Of a stretch of 64,000 nucleotides of DNA, positions 17,761-25,744 are shown piece by piece. The stretch's first letter is position 1. Each line of letters begins with the position of its first letter. The DNA comes from Cyanobacteria bacterium UBA2855. GTDB taxonomy: Bacteria; Cyanobacteriota; Vampirovibrionia; Gastranaerophilales; Gastranaerophilaceae. The stretch spans positions 20,671-84,670 of the forward strand of contig DEFJ01000029.1 in NCBI GenBank assembly GCA_002350725.1. Direction: 5' to 3'. The notes under the pieces are model-generated. The model worked only from the letters and a program-made list of their open reading frames with translations. It searched no databases and had not been told where the DNA came from. A program made the translations under genes and the position numbers.

Positions 17761-17772
17761 GCGGGGTAAAAT

Positions 17773-18606
17773 ATGTTCAATATGGAGTCTGAATACGAGA
17801 TAATGTCCTATTCCGTGGGGGATACAAAAGCCGGCACGAAGATGGGAAAATTGCAATTAAAAAACATGGATGACAATTCTGTTTTAAATTGTATCTTGTG
17901 GGAGGAAACATTAAACAGATATGATAGCAAGGTATTTCGCTCAGGTAATATTATAAAACTTATAACTGCATCATTTAATGAGAAATTTAATAATTGTCTA
18001 ATTACTACATTCCAAGTTTTAAAAGAAGCAAAAATGGGGTTAGACGAAGAACAACGTGAACAGTATTATCAATCTATTGTTGAATATATTGATAAAATAG
18101 GTGATGAAAAACTAAACTCATTTTTGATGAGATACTTTATGGAACATAAAGAAAAAATAAAAGTTTGTCCTGCGGCAAAGGTTATGCATCATAATTATAT
18201 AGGAGGTTTGCTGGTTCATACTTTGGAATGTTTACAGTATGCGGAATTGAATATGGAAATGAGCGAGTATAAATTTAATCGTGATGAAATTTTTGCGGCT
18301 TGTATTCTCCATGATATCGGTAAAATATTTGAGTATACATTAGATATGGAATCCGGTTTAATAGATTACGCAGAAGATTTTCAAAAAACGTGGTTAACTC
18401 ACTCTCAATACGGGTATTGCCTATGTATGAATGAGGGCTTTGTGCCTGTCGCAAGAATGATAGCAGCACACCATGGCAGAAGTGATTGGGGGGCAATTAT
18501 AGATTTGGATCAAAAAGATATAGAGCCCGAGTTGTATTTTATCCACCTTGTAGACAATTTGTCAGCAAAATTCGGAAAAATTAATACTTCAAGATTAGAA
18601 AAATAG
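17773..18606 (+). CDS. YhaM-like HD-domain protein with OB-fold, probable 3'-5' exoribonuclease
   Basis: These 277 residues combine an OB-fold-like N-terminal domain (about 10-90) with an HD phosphohydrolase domain. The domain shows HHNYIGGLLVHTLE, CILHDIGKIFEY, HSQYGY and AHHGRSDW, the His/Asp metal ligands in order. This architecture matches YhaM/CBF1 nucleases that trim RNA or single-stranded DNA from the 3' end. It is somewhat shorter than B. subtilis YhaM. A GGGG-type Shine-Dalgarno lies before the ATG, 12 nt after ilvC. It converges with rqcH 2 nt away. Confidence 0.8.
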   Translation: MFNMESEYEIMSYSVGDTKAGTKMGKLQLKNMDDNSVLNCILWEETLNRYDSKVFRSGNIIKLITASFNEKFNNCLITTFQVLKEAKMGLDEEQREQYYQSIVEYIDKIGDEKLNSFLMRYFMEHKEKIKVCPAAKVMHHNYIGGLLVHTLECLQYAELNMEMSEYKFNRDEIFAACILHDIGKIFEYTLDMESGLIDYAEDFQKTWLTHSQYGYCLCMNEGFVPVARMIAAHHGRSDWGAIIDLDQKDIEPELYFIHLVDNLSAKFGKINTSRLEK

Positions 18607-18608
18607 AA

Positions 18609-20204
18609 TTAATCTATTATTATTTCTTTTTCATTTTTATAGGTAACGTATCCCAGTGCGGACTTTGGAGGCTTTCTTAGATATTTGCTTTTTGTATATA
18701 TAACGCCTATTTTAGAAGAGTTTTTACAGGACGAGTTTTCTTTTGCAAGTTTTGCGCATTTGTATATGAGTCCCTCTGTCGGGTTACTGCCTTTTAGCAG
18801 AACATGTGAGCCTGCGCAATCTTTTGTGTGAAACCACAAGTCTTCGTCTTTCGCCAATTTCGATATGATGTAATCATTTTGCCTATTGTTTTTCCCAACG
18901 TATACAGTAAAACCTTCCAATTCGATTTTTTTAGGCTCAATTGCTTTTGTTTTAGTAGATTTTCCAAAGGTTTCTTTGTTGTCTATGAGTTCCGGCATGA
19001 TTTCTTCTAAATCGTAATAGTTTTGTGCAGAATTTAGAGAGTAATCAATGTGTTCAATCCAAATTTTTATACAATTAAGTTCTTTTTTTTGTTCGTCAAG
19101 TTTTTGTTTTGATGTTTTTCCTTTATTATATAATTTATAAAACTTATTTGCGTTTCCTTTTAATGTAAGAGTTTCATCCAGCTCGATTGTAATATTTTTA
19201 TTGTTTTCATAGTCAAAGACTTCTATTTCAGCAGAGTAATCCTTTTTGTCCCACAGATTGGCCATTATTAAATCTCCGTACAACCTGTATTTTTCGCTAT
19301 TTTCTTCTCGTTGAATTTGTAGGGACATTTTTTCGATGGAGTTTATTGTTCTTTTGTATCTCTGTCTGCATATGGAAGCTAAATGATTCTTGAGTGTTAG
19401 GAATTTATCCGTTTCTTGATAGTGAGAAAAATAATTATCTATCATATCATTTACGCTTTTTTGTGAAATGTTATTCTCAAGCAATTCGCTGTACAATGAA
19501 TAATAGGAGTAATCTTTGCTGATTGCAGGATTCAAATTTTTCAGTGTGATATAGTTTCTTAAATCTTCAAGACTTTTTCCATTACATAATTTCCCAAATG
19601 CTGTTGATATCAAATAAAAATCGTTACTAAGTGTTTCATAATTCAAGCCGCCATTGTATTGTAAAAGGTCAAATTTGTTCTGTTTAGGCGGATATGAGTA
19701 CGGCAAAGTCCCGGCTAATTCTCTTTCTCTGCTTTTTTCTGCTCCTACATTGTGAGCGCAGCCCAAAATAATATTTGTATCATAATTGTACAAAATAATG
19801 TTTGAATGTTTTCCCATAAGTTCAATCGCCAAGCACAAATATATTTGCTCTCCAATCTCATTGTAGGTCTCAATATAAAATTCGAGTATCCTCTCGTTTT
19901 CCGGTTGATTAACTTTTTTTATTATTGAATTTTCCAAATATTTCCTCAAAAGCATGCAAAACATTGGCGGTTGCTTTGGTATTTCAATTCTGCGCTTTAC
20001 TTCATTTTCCTTATTCATAAAACATAGGTGGTGAAATTGTGGATTTATGTTTATATATAATTTCCTGTTTTCGCCGTTTTTGCGTATACCAAATATAAAA
20101 TCTCTTCTTGTCGGTTGCTGTATTTTTTGCAATCTTGCTCCTGTAAGAAATTCTTGATTTTCTTGTATGAATGCTTTTAGTGTAAGAGCGTCAAATGTAA
20201 TCAT
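18609..20204 (-). CDS. rqcH: NFACT family ribosome quality control protein RqcH
   Basis: This 531-residue protein has the NFACT order: N-terminal domain beginning MITFDALTLKAF, helix-hairpin-helix and coiled-coil middle (about 235-400), and C-terminal NFACT-R domain with DLWFHTKDCAGSHVLLKG. RqcH binds the obstructed 50S subunit and recruits tRNA-Ala to add C-terminal alanine tails to stalled peptides. The position where I expect the functional Asp-Arg pair appears to read Glu-Arg (ENERILEF). I choose the ATG at 20204. A TACAAT box sits exactly 6 nt upstream and there is no Shine-Dalgarno, so a leaderless mRNA is likely. Confidence 0.88.
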   Translation of the reverse strand: MITFDALTLKAFIQENQEFLTGARLQKIQQPTRRDFIFGIRKNGENRKLYININPQFHHLCFMNKENEVKRRIEIPKQPPMFCMLLRKYLENSIIKKVNQPENERILEFYIETYNEIGEQIYLCLAIELMGKHSNIILYNYDTNIILGCAHNVGAEKSRERELAGTLPYSYPPKQNKFDLLQYNGGLNYETLSNDFYLISTAFGKLCNGKSLEDLRNYITLKNLNPAISKDYSYYSLYSELLENNISQKSVNDMIDNYFSHYQETDKFLTLKNHLASICRQRYKRTINSIEKMSLQIQREENSEKYRLYGDLIMANLWDKKDYSAEIEVFDYENNKNITIELDETLTLKGNANKFYKLYNKGKTSKQKLDEQKKELNCIKIWIEHIDYSLNSAQNYYDLEEIMPELIDNKETFGKSTKTKAIEPKKIELEGFTVYVGKNNRQNDYIISKLAKDEDLWFHTKDCAGSHVLLKGSNPTEGLIYKCAKLAKENSSCKNSSKIGVIYTKSKYLRKPPKSALGYVTYKNEKEIIID

Positions 20205-20210
20205 ATTTGT

Positions 20211-20216
20211 ATTGTA
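20211..20216 (-). promoter_or_regulatory. -10 box of rqcH, six bases from the start codon
   Basis: The minus strand reads TACAAT followed by six bases and ATG. The -35 element is weak and overlaps the terminator of the upstream gene. Confidence 0.5.
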
Positions 20217-20236
20217 TAACAAACTGTACAAATACA

Positions 20237-20267
20237 AAAACAGGCAGATTTTTATTCTGCCTGTTTT
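20237..20267 (-). terminator. Intrinsic terminator of the 20287-20691 gene
   Basis: AAAACAGGCAGA pairs with TCTGCCTGTTTT around a seven-base loop, 19 nt after that gene's stop, with a U run following on the minus strand. Confidence 0.75.
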
Positions 20268-20286
20268 AAAAAAGTCCTATGCTATA

Positions 20287-20691
20287 TTAGCAATAATAAC
20301 CGCCGCCGCTCATAAAGAACGGGTGATTAAATGTTGACATGCCTGTTGCCGTATTCATCATTCTTTGATACCCTTGTGCAGGGAAAAATCCGGTATTCAT
20401 TCCATATCCGAATCCAAACATCGGAGGTGCCAGCATTGATGCAGTGTACATGCTGGCATTTGCGGTATTCATTACTGCCTGTCCGGCATTGTCACCGGCT
20501 GCATATTTGCCCATATAACCTAAACTGCTGCCTGTGGCATTTCTCAGAGAAGCTGCATTCATTGTTGCAAGATTATTGCCAAATAAATTCATGGCAGATT
20601 CAGTTAAATCTTTGCCTTTGGTAACGTCGTTTGCAAATCGTAATAAGTCATTTGTGTGTGCTAATGATTGTTGGATTGAACCCCAGCCCAT
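20287..20691 (-). CDS. Small Met/Asn/Gly-rich protein of unknown function
   Basis: This 134-residue protein is rich in Ala, Met, Asn and Gly, with an aromatic tail (GFGYGMNTGFFPAQGYQRMM, then a glycine stretch and a terminal Cys). It has no convincing signal peptide. GAGAGG precedes the ATG and a strong terminator follows the stop, so it is a real single-gene unit. I do not recognise it. It is divergent from a gene with a flagellar-type promoter, 173 nt away, and similar small proteins of this region may be related in function. Confidence 0.65.
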   Translation of the reverse strand: MGWGSIQQSLAHTNDLLRFANDVTKGKDLTESAMNLFGNNLATMNAASLRNATGSSLGYMGKYAAGDNAGQAVMNTANASMYTASMLAPPMFGFGYGMNTGFFPAQGYQRMMNTATGMSTFNHPFFMSGGGYYC

Positions 20692-20800
20692 AGTACCTCT
20701 CGCTTTCTTTTAAATTGTATATATATAAAGTAAATACTAATTGAATAATTGCTAAATTTTTTATTATTGTAAACTTATGTAAAGAAATCAGTAAAAAACC

Positions 20801-20827
20801 TAAAGTTTATGCTTAATTTGCCGATAA
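20801..20827 (+). promoter_or_regulatory. Perfect sigma-28 (FliA/SigD) promoter
   Basis: TAAAGTTT at 20801-20808, an 11-nt spacer, and GCCGATAA at 20820-20827 match the E. coli FliA consensus at all 16 positions with the canonical spacing. The ATG of the next gene is 37 nt downstream, after a GGGATAAG Shine-Dalgarno. Confidence 0.85.
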
Positions 20828-20864
20828 ATATACAGTAAGGAAATTAAACTCAGGGATAAGACTA

Positions 20865-21392
20865 ATGGCAATTAATGTTACTGAACAATTGAATAGTATG
20901 GGTTTGAATATAGACCGTGCTACATTACAGCAAGTATCTCAGTCTATCCTGAAACGTGCTGAGCAAAAGAACAGCCAATATAATGTCGATAACGCTCAGA
21001 ACTTTTTCCAAAAAAGAGACATTGGTGTTGACTTGTATAACGGTAAAGTTGATTTAAAAGTTGCAAATCAAATTGCTCTTAATAATTCAGGTTTACAAGT
21101 CCAATTGAGCCAAGATGTTCTAGCAAAAATTAATTATTTGAATACCGCAGCTGCAGTTACTCAAAAAAATGTAGACGGGAAATTAACAATTGCAGTAAAT
21201 GAGATTACCCTTAAAGAGCAAACAGCTCCGGTAAATTCACATAATAGAATTGTCACAAATGAAGCGGCTAAAGATAAGAATGGTTCAAACCCGTTCTATC
21301 ACGGCGAACTTTTGATGGCAGAAAACTCTTCAGGTCATAAAGAAGATAGCGGAAACGAAAAACAGGCAATTACAACAAGTATATTTGCTTAG
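20865..21392 (+). CDS. Unknown protein under a flagellar sigma-28 promoter
   Basis: This 175-residue soluble, Gln/Asn-rich protein begins MAINVTEQLNSMGLNI, with a helical first 40 residues and a low-complexity hydrophilic tail. No signal peptide or membrane segment is seen. It is too long and too different to call FlgM. The perfect sigma-28 promoter upstream places it in the late flagellar/chemotaxis regulon, which is the best clue to function. Its stop codon overlaps that of the convergent gene by 4 nt. I do not recognise the family. Confidence 0.75.
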   Translation: MAINVTEQLNSMGLNIDRATLQQVSQSILKRAEQKNSQYNVDNAQNFFQKRDIGVDLYNGKVDLKVANQIALNNSGLQVQLSQDVLAKINYLNTAAAVTQKNVDGKLTIAVNEITLKEQTAPVNSHNRIVTNEAAKDKNGSNPFYHGELLMAENSSGHKEDSGNEKQAITTSIFA

Positions 21393-21799
21393 TCTACGAT
21401 ATCTTCGACCTCATCCTCACTACTACTTTTTAAATTTACATCCTCACTACTATTAATACTTCCATGTAATGATTCCTCGTGTTTTTTCTTTAAAAGTTGT
21501 TTTTGCATAGCAATAAGGTCTTCTTGTTTTTTAGCTTCAATTTTACGTGCATTAATAACATTAGCCACATTCATCATAGCAAGAGAATTAAGCGTTGCCC
21601 TAAGTACGGCACTTCTATCCATGTATTGGTTATTGCCTTCAGCTTGTTCAAATTCTTCTTGTTGTTGTTGAGCAAAATACTCTCCGCCTTGTCCCATTTT
21701 ATCATCCTGGGTTCTGGCCGCAGTGCCTGAAATATCGCCACTCTTAAAATTAAAAGCGCCGCCTATTCCAAAGTACCCTGCTGCTCTGTTATCGACCAT
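21389..21799 (-). CDS. Unknown acidic-tailed helical protein
   Basis: This 136-residue protein has a Gly/Ala-rich start, a Gln/Glu-rich stretch (QQQQEEFEQAEG), a helical core around YMDRSAVLRATLNSLAMMNVANVINARK, a lysine-rich coiled segment, and a Ser/Glu/Asp-rich tail. It converges on the sigma-28-driven gene with a 4-nt overlap of stop codons. I do not recognise it and no membrane segment is visible. The upstream 206-nt spacer to gshA holds no clear promoter signature that I can defend. Confidence 0.6.
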   Translation of the reverse strand: MVDNRAAGYFGIGGAFNFKSGDISGTAARTQDDKMGQGGEYFAQQQQEEFEQAEGNNQYMDRSAVLRATLNSLAMMNVANVINARKIEAKKQEDLIAMQKQLLKKKHEESLHGSINSSEDVNLKSSSEDEVEDIVD

Positions 21800-22005
21800 G
21801 ATTCATTGACCTCTGTTATTTTTTGGAGAATAAGTCCCTGATTTATTTATAATCTGCGATAAATCTGTTTACTCTATCTCCAATTTTAAATATTCTACCT
21901 ACGTGTTTAGTATAGAAGATTTAACGCTATATTAAATCCTCTAAATAAATTAATTTGCTAGGGTGTTAAATAATTGTTACATATTAAAAAAACAATCATA
22001 ATAAT

Positions 22006-23337
22006 TTATAAAGTTTGTGTGTGGTGAATTAATTTACGTATATCTTTATTCCAGCATCCGTACCAGTTTGAGAGTATCTCGTCTGCCGGACATTTGTTAT
22101 TCATAGTGTAAGATTTTATGTAATCCAAATATTTTGCATCTTCTAAGTTATCTTTTTTTAGATACTTTTCTGAAATTTTTATAATTTCTTTGGCATAATC
22201 TTTAACGAAGTGGTTTTTAAATTTTGCATCAAGTGCCAGTCGCGGAATGGAATATCGAAGGTCACTGAATTCATTAATGTCTGTTTTTCCTATTAAATCC
22301 TCTATTTCCTCAATAGCACTCTTATTGTATAAAATTCCTTTATAGAGTGCCAATAATGCGTATTGCAAATTTTTCCCGCAGCAATCGTGGTTTCTGATTT
22401 CGATAAAGTTTCTTAATCTGACTTCCGGAAAACATAAGTTTGCTTGTAGTAAATAATCGTCTATTTCTGCATTGTTGTGTGAATAGCCGCCAAGCATAAA
22501 TTCTTTAAAATTGATTGCGCCGTTAATATTAATTGGATTGTTTTCCCTATTTATAAATAACATAGGTGCTTCCATTGTGTAATTAATATAATCATCAAAA
22601 TTATAATCGCTTTCAAAATTATACGCAAAGCCGCAACGTTCGTTATCGGTATTAAGCCAACTAAGTGCTCTAAAAGATTTATAACCTGTGTCTACTCCCC
22701 CTCGAATTGGAGAATTCGCAAACATCGCAGTTACAAAAGGGGTCAGTATATTTGCAATTCTAAATTTTTTAATGGCATCTTCTTCATCTTTAAAATCAAA
22801 AGTGCATTGCAGTCCTGCGGTTTCTCTCATCATTACGTCAGAGAGTATTCCCCATAAATATTTTGCCATTATATGATATCTTTTTTTGGGTATCAATTTT
22901 ATATTTTGATACGTGGAAACAGGAGTTACTCCGTAATTCAAAAGTTTTATTCCTAAAGTATCCAATATAGGTATAATCTGAGAATCCAATTCTTGAACTT
23001 TTTGTTCTATATCAGAAATTTTTCTTTGCGGTTCAAGGCTGAACTCGATTTGACAGCCCGGTTCAAGCGTAATCGTGTCGTGAAATTGTTTTAACCCGAT
23101 AATTTCTGAATTGTCTGTTATGTAATCCCAATTTTCTTGTTTAGCAAATTCTCTTAGAAAATTACAAATGCCGTTCGGAGAATAATAATCGGCGGCTTGT
23201 CCGCAGTCAGACCACACCGGAACCCTTTCGTATTCAAGTCCTATTTTGAAATCTTTTTCTTCTTTATATCCTGACTCATATATATTTTTTATTTGACTGT
23301 ATGTAAGACTTTTTTCTTCAGTAACCGTAATATTCAC
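22006..23337 (-). CDS. gshA: Glutamate-cysteine ligase, GCS2 (plant/cyanobacterial) type
   Basis: This 443-residue enzyme should ligate glutamate and cysteine to gamma-glutamylcysteine, the first step of glutathione synthesis. GLEYERVPV holds the first metal-binding Glu, PGCQIEFSLEPQ the second, and RETAGLQCTFDF, NSPIRGGVDTGYKSFRALSW and EIRNHDC are further active-site elements of the GCS2 family. Initiation is at a GTG at 23337 with a strong CGGAGG and a TATAAT just upstream. gshB is not in the window. This gene is one of the better hints for a cyanobacterial-lineage relative. Confidence 0.85.
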   Translation of the reverse strand: MNITVTEEKSLTYSQIKNIYESGYKEEKDFKIGLEYERVPVWSDCGQAADYYSPNGICNFLREFAKQENWDYITDNSEIIGLKQFHDTITLEPGCQIEFSLEPQRKISDIEQKVQELDSQIIPILDTLGIKLLNYGVTPVSTYQNIKLIPKKRYHIMAKYLWGILSDVMMRETAGLQCTFDFKDEEDAIKKFRIANILTPFVTAMFANSPIRGGVDTGYKSFRALSWLNTDNERCGFAYNFESDYNFDDYINYTMEAPMLFINRENNPININGAINFKEFMLGGYSHNNAEIDDYLLQANLCFPEVRLRNFIEIRNHDCCGKNLQYALLALYKGILYNKSAIEEIEDLIGKTDINEFSDLRYSIPRLALDAKFKNHFVKDYAKEIIKISEKYLKKDNLEDAKYLDYIKSYTMNNKCPADEILSNWYGCWNKDIRKLIHHTQTL

Positions 23338-23429
23338 GTTTGCCTCCGTGTTTGTATTATAACACTAAACAAAATAACAAAAAACATTTATTTTATCATT
23401 TGCCTGCTTGTGGTAAAATTATATTCAAG

Positions 23430-24266
23430 ATGAATTACTTCGACAGAGCAAGATATTTTAAAACAAAAAAACGTTTGGGACAGAACTTTCTAATAAATGG
23501 GGAAGTTATTCAGAATATTTTGGAATATTCTGATATTCAACCGGAGGATACTGTTATTGAAATCGGTCCCGGGGTTGGCTTTGTGACTGAACAGCTTGTA
23601 AAAAGAGCAAAAAAAGTTATTGCAATTGAACTTGATGAAGAAGCTGTTAAGGAGTTGGAAAAACTCCAAGCGCCTAATCTTACAATAATTCATAAGGATA
23701 TTTTAAAAACGGATTTATCAGAATTGTCAGATGAAAAAGTTAAAATAGTCGCGAATATTCCGTATTATATTACAAGTCCGATTCTTGCGCATTTGTTAGG
23801 CGAAATTGATGATTTAAACAATAAGAACAGAAATTCTGTTTCGGAAATTCTTCTTATGGTGCAGGAGGAAGTTGCAAGGAGAATGGTCGCAACGGAAAAT
23901 TCTCCGTCAAAGCAGTATGGGTTACTGACTATTTTGTCTCAATTTTGGGCTGATGTTGAAATAAAAGAGTTTGTCGGAAGACGGTCTTTTTATCCTGCGC
24001 CAAAAGTTAATTCAGCGCTTGTATACTTAAAAGTGAGAGAAAATCCCCTTTTAGAATTGAGTGATTACTCGCATTTTAGAAAAACCGTAAAAGCAGCATT
24101 CGTTCAGAGAAGAAAAAACTTGAAAAACTGTTTGCTAAGCGGCGGTTTTTCAAAGGAGTCAATTCAAAATGCGATAAAAGAGCTTAATTTGGATGAAAAT
24201 ATCAGAGGTGAAAAACTTTCCATTGAAACATTCGGTAAATTGTCGGAGATATTGAAAAATGCCTAA
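23430..24266 (+). CDS. rsmA: 16S rRNA dimethyladenosine transferase RsmA (KsgA)
   Basis: This 278-residue SAM-dependent methyltransferase dimethylates the two adjacent adenines in the 3' hairpin of 16S rRNA. It shows KKRLGQNFL at the N-terminus, the SAM motif VIEIGPGVGFVTEQL, and the catalytic NIPYYITSPI (motif IV). I start at the ATG at 23430. A TGG-TAAAAT extended -10 box ends 10 nt before it and no Shine-Dalgarno is evident, so the leader would be only a few bases. ispE overlaps its end by 8 nt, a common rsmA-ispE coupling. Confidence 0.93.
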   Translation: MNYFDRARYFKTKKRLGQNFLINGEVIQNILEYSDIQPEDTVIEIGPGVGFVTEQLVKRAKKVIAIELDEEAVKELEKLQAPNLTIIHKDILKTDLSELSDEKVKIVANIPYYITSPILAHLLGEIDDLNNKNRNSVSEILLMVQEEVARRMVATENSPSKQYGLLTILSQFWADVEIKEFVGRRSFYPAPKVNSALVYLKVRENPLLELSDYSHFRKTVKAAFVQRRKNLKNCLLSGGFSKESIQNAIKELNLDENIRGEKLSIETFGKLSEILKNA

Positions 24267-25056
24267 AATAAAAGTTCAGTGTCCCGCAAAAATAAATCAA
24301 ACCTTAAAAATAACTGGTAAACGCTCTGACGGATTTCATAATATTGAGAGTATTATGCAGACAATTAGTCTTTATGATTATCTTACAATTGAAATATCAA
24401 GGTCAGGAAGTTTAGATATATCATTGAGCGGAACAAGTGACGAAATCCCATATAACGAAAAAAATTTGGTTTATAAAGCTGCAAAACTGTTTTTTGATGA
24501 AATAGGTGATAACAGATATAAAGTGAATGTTTTTATTGAAAAAAATATTCCTGTTGCGGCAGGGCTTGCCGGCGGCAGTACAAATGCTGCGGGAACTCTG
24601 TTCGGCTTAAATAAATTATTAAATTCTCCGCTAAATAAAGAGGCTTTACACGAGTTATGTTCAAAATTAGGTTCAGATCTTAATTTTTGTCTTGAAGGCG
24701 GACGGCAATTGACGACAGGTCGTGGCGAAATCCTTACCCCGCAAGAGTTTGAAAAAAGCGTAATCTCTCTTATAAAACCTCTTAATCTCGGTATAAGTGC
24801 AAAAGAGGCATATACAAAGTTTTCCGAGAAAATTGCGAATAATCATTCAGGGCGGGAGAATTATATAAATGATTTGGAATGGGCTGTAATTGATGATTAT
24901 GAGCAATTGCAAGCAATAAAATTAAAATACCCCGATTCTGTAATGTCAGGTTCTGGTTCAACCTACTATATAAAGGATGCCGCCTTTGAAAATCAAGAAG
25001 GCTATTGGGTAAAAAATAATTTGCAAACGGTGCCGGAGGGAGTTTCAGAAGTATAA
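24259..25056 (+). CDS. ispE: 4-diphosphocytidyl-2-C-methyl-D-erythritol kinase
   Basis: This 265-residue GHMP kinase acts in the MEP isoprenoid pathway, phosphorylating CDP-methylerythritol. PAKINQTLKITGKRSDGFH is the N-terminal motif with the catalytic Lys, PVAAGLAGGSTNAAG is the ATP-binding glycine loop, and SGSGSTYYI is the C-terminal GHMP motif. It is slightly shorter than the usual 280-290 residues. It is translationally coupled to rsmA. Together with the UbiA-type enzyme at 26324 it shows isoprenoid metabolism in this region. Confidence 0.92.
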   Translation: MPKIKVQCPAKINQTLKITGKRSDGFHNIESIMQTISLYDYLTIEISRSGSLDISLSGTSDEIPYNEKNLVYKAAKLFFDEIGDNRYKVNVFIEKNIPVAAGLAGGSTNAAGTLFGLNKLLNSPLNKEALHELCSKLGSDLNFCLEGGRQLTTGRGEILTPQEFEKSVISLIKPLNLGISAKEAYTKFSEKIANNHSGRENYINDLEWAVIDDYEQLQAIKLKYPDSVMSGSGSTYYIKDAAFENQEGYWVKNNLQTVPEGVSEV

Positions 25057-25113
25057 GAACTCTTTTGGCTCTTGATTTTTGTAAGTTTTGTTCTATAATT
25101 GTAATGTCATTAA

Positions 25114-25184
25114 TCCCGGATCGTCTAGCGGCAGGACTGATGACTCTGGATCATCCAACAGTGGTTCGAATCCATTTCCGGGAA
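25114..25184 (+). tRNA. tRNA-Gln (anticodon CUG)
   Basis: A full cloverleaf can be folded. The acceptor TCCCGGA pairs with TCCGGGA, the D-arm contains AGCGGCAGGAC, the anticodon stem GATGA/TCATC encloses CTCTGGA with CUG at positions 34-36, and the T-arm loop is TTCGAAT. The discriminator is A and no CCA is encoded. A terminator follows at once. Confidence 0.93.
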
Positions 25185-25187
25185 AAT

Positions 25188-25222
25188 AAAACAGGCAACG
25201 CTTATTGTGAGTTGCCTGTTTT
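25188..25222 (+). terminator. Terminator after tRNA-Gln
   Basis: AAAACAGGCAAC pairs with GTTGCCTGTTTT around an 11-base loop, followed by TATTTT. Confidence 0.8.
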
Positions 25223-25418
25223 ATTTTGCATATTTTTTTATTCAAGGCTGTATCCATCCGGCAATTTTAATGCTTGTCGTCTTTGTTTGAAACCTTATCA
25301 ATACCCATAGATTTTTCCTCACATAAAACCTTTACTATGTAAATTACGGATTTTTGTGTAAAAACTTTAATGATTTTTATATATCTGTTACATTGAAAAA
25401 TTTTTATCGGCTTTGGGC

Positions 25419-25541
25419 AAAATAAAAGGCTCCTGACGGAGCCGATGGATGGTTTAAATTCTAAAACATTTAGGAGTTTTTTGTTCAAACCTTACGGTCT
25501 GAAAAGTATAAGTATTTGTATGCGTAATAAATTTAACTTAT
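25419..25541 (-). ncRNA. Candidate small RNA between tRNA-Gln and a secreted-protein gene
   Basis: On the minus strand a TTGTCA-17-TACAAT promoter (25548-25576) is followed about 100 nt later by an intrinsic terminator, with no believable open frame between. The predicted RNA of about 120 nt contains CAGACC-GTAA-GGTTTG, a 6-bp stem capped by a GNRA tetraloop. It also has an AU-rich 5' domain and a GGTTT/AAACC pairing that could form an alternative fold. Its length is unlike tmRNA, 6S or RNase P RNA, and I see no SRP signature. Function unknown. Confidence 0.45.
25428..25443 (-). terminator. Terminator of the candidate small RNA
   Basis: Minus strand GGCTCC-GTCA-GGAGCC followed by TTTTATTTT, a compact GC-rich hairpin with a T tract. 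Confidence 0.75.
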
Positions 25542-25547
25542 GCTACA

Positions 25548-25576
25548 ATTGTAGTATATTTTTTCTGCGTTGACAA
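25548..25576 (-). promoter_or_regulatory. Promoter of the candidate small RNA
   Basis: Minus strand TTGTCA (25571-25576), a 17-nt spacer and TACAAT (25548-25553). The -10 lies inside the palindrome CTACAATTGTAG. Confidence 0.5.
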
Positions 25577-25594
25577 GTTTTTTATCAAAATTTA

Positions 25595-25744
25595 TGTTAT
25601 AATGTTTATGTAATTAACCGAAAACATTTTGATAGTGTGCATTTTACACTATTGAATAATGTTAATATTTCTTAATATAAGCAAAGAGTTTGAACTTAAT
25701 TATTTACTACGTCGTTAGTAATACAACGGAAAGATTGTGAGAAA
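25595..25744 (+). promoter_or_regulatory. Extended -10 promoter and long structured leader of the 25745 gene
   Basis: TG-T-TATAAT (25595-25603) is a perfect extended -10. The leader of about 130 nt holds a hairpin ATAGTGT/ACACTAT and a weaker CGTT/AACG stem before the Shine-Dalgarno. The 196 bases before the small RNA (25223-25418) show nothing firm beyond a possible 13-codon frame. Confidence 0.45.

Noticed and set aside
25398..25410. GCCGATAA on the minus strand just beyond the small RNA terminator
   Set aside because: The sequence at the -35 position reads GCCTTTTA, unlike TAAAGTTT.
25267..25488. 73-codon minus-strand frame starting with TTG
   Set aside because: It runs through the strong terminator hairpin of the candidate small RNA, has no ribosome site and no protein-like composition.
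25570..25603. TTGACA and TATAAT on the plus strand
   Set aside because: The spacer is 22 nt; the extended TG-T-TATAAT alone explains a promoter better.
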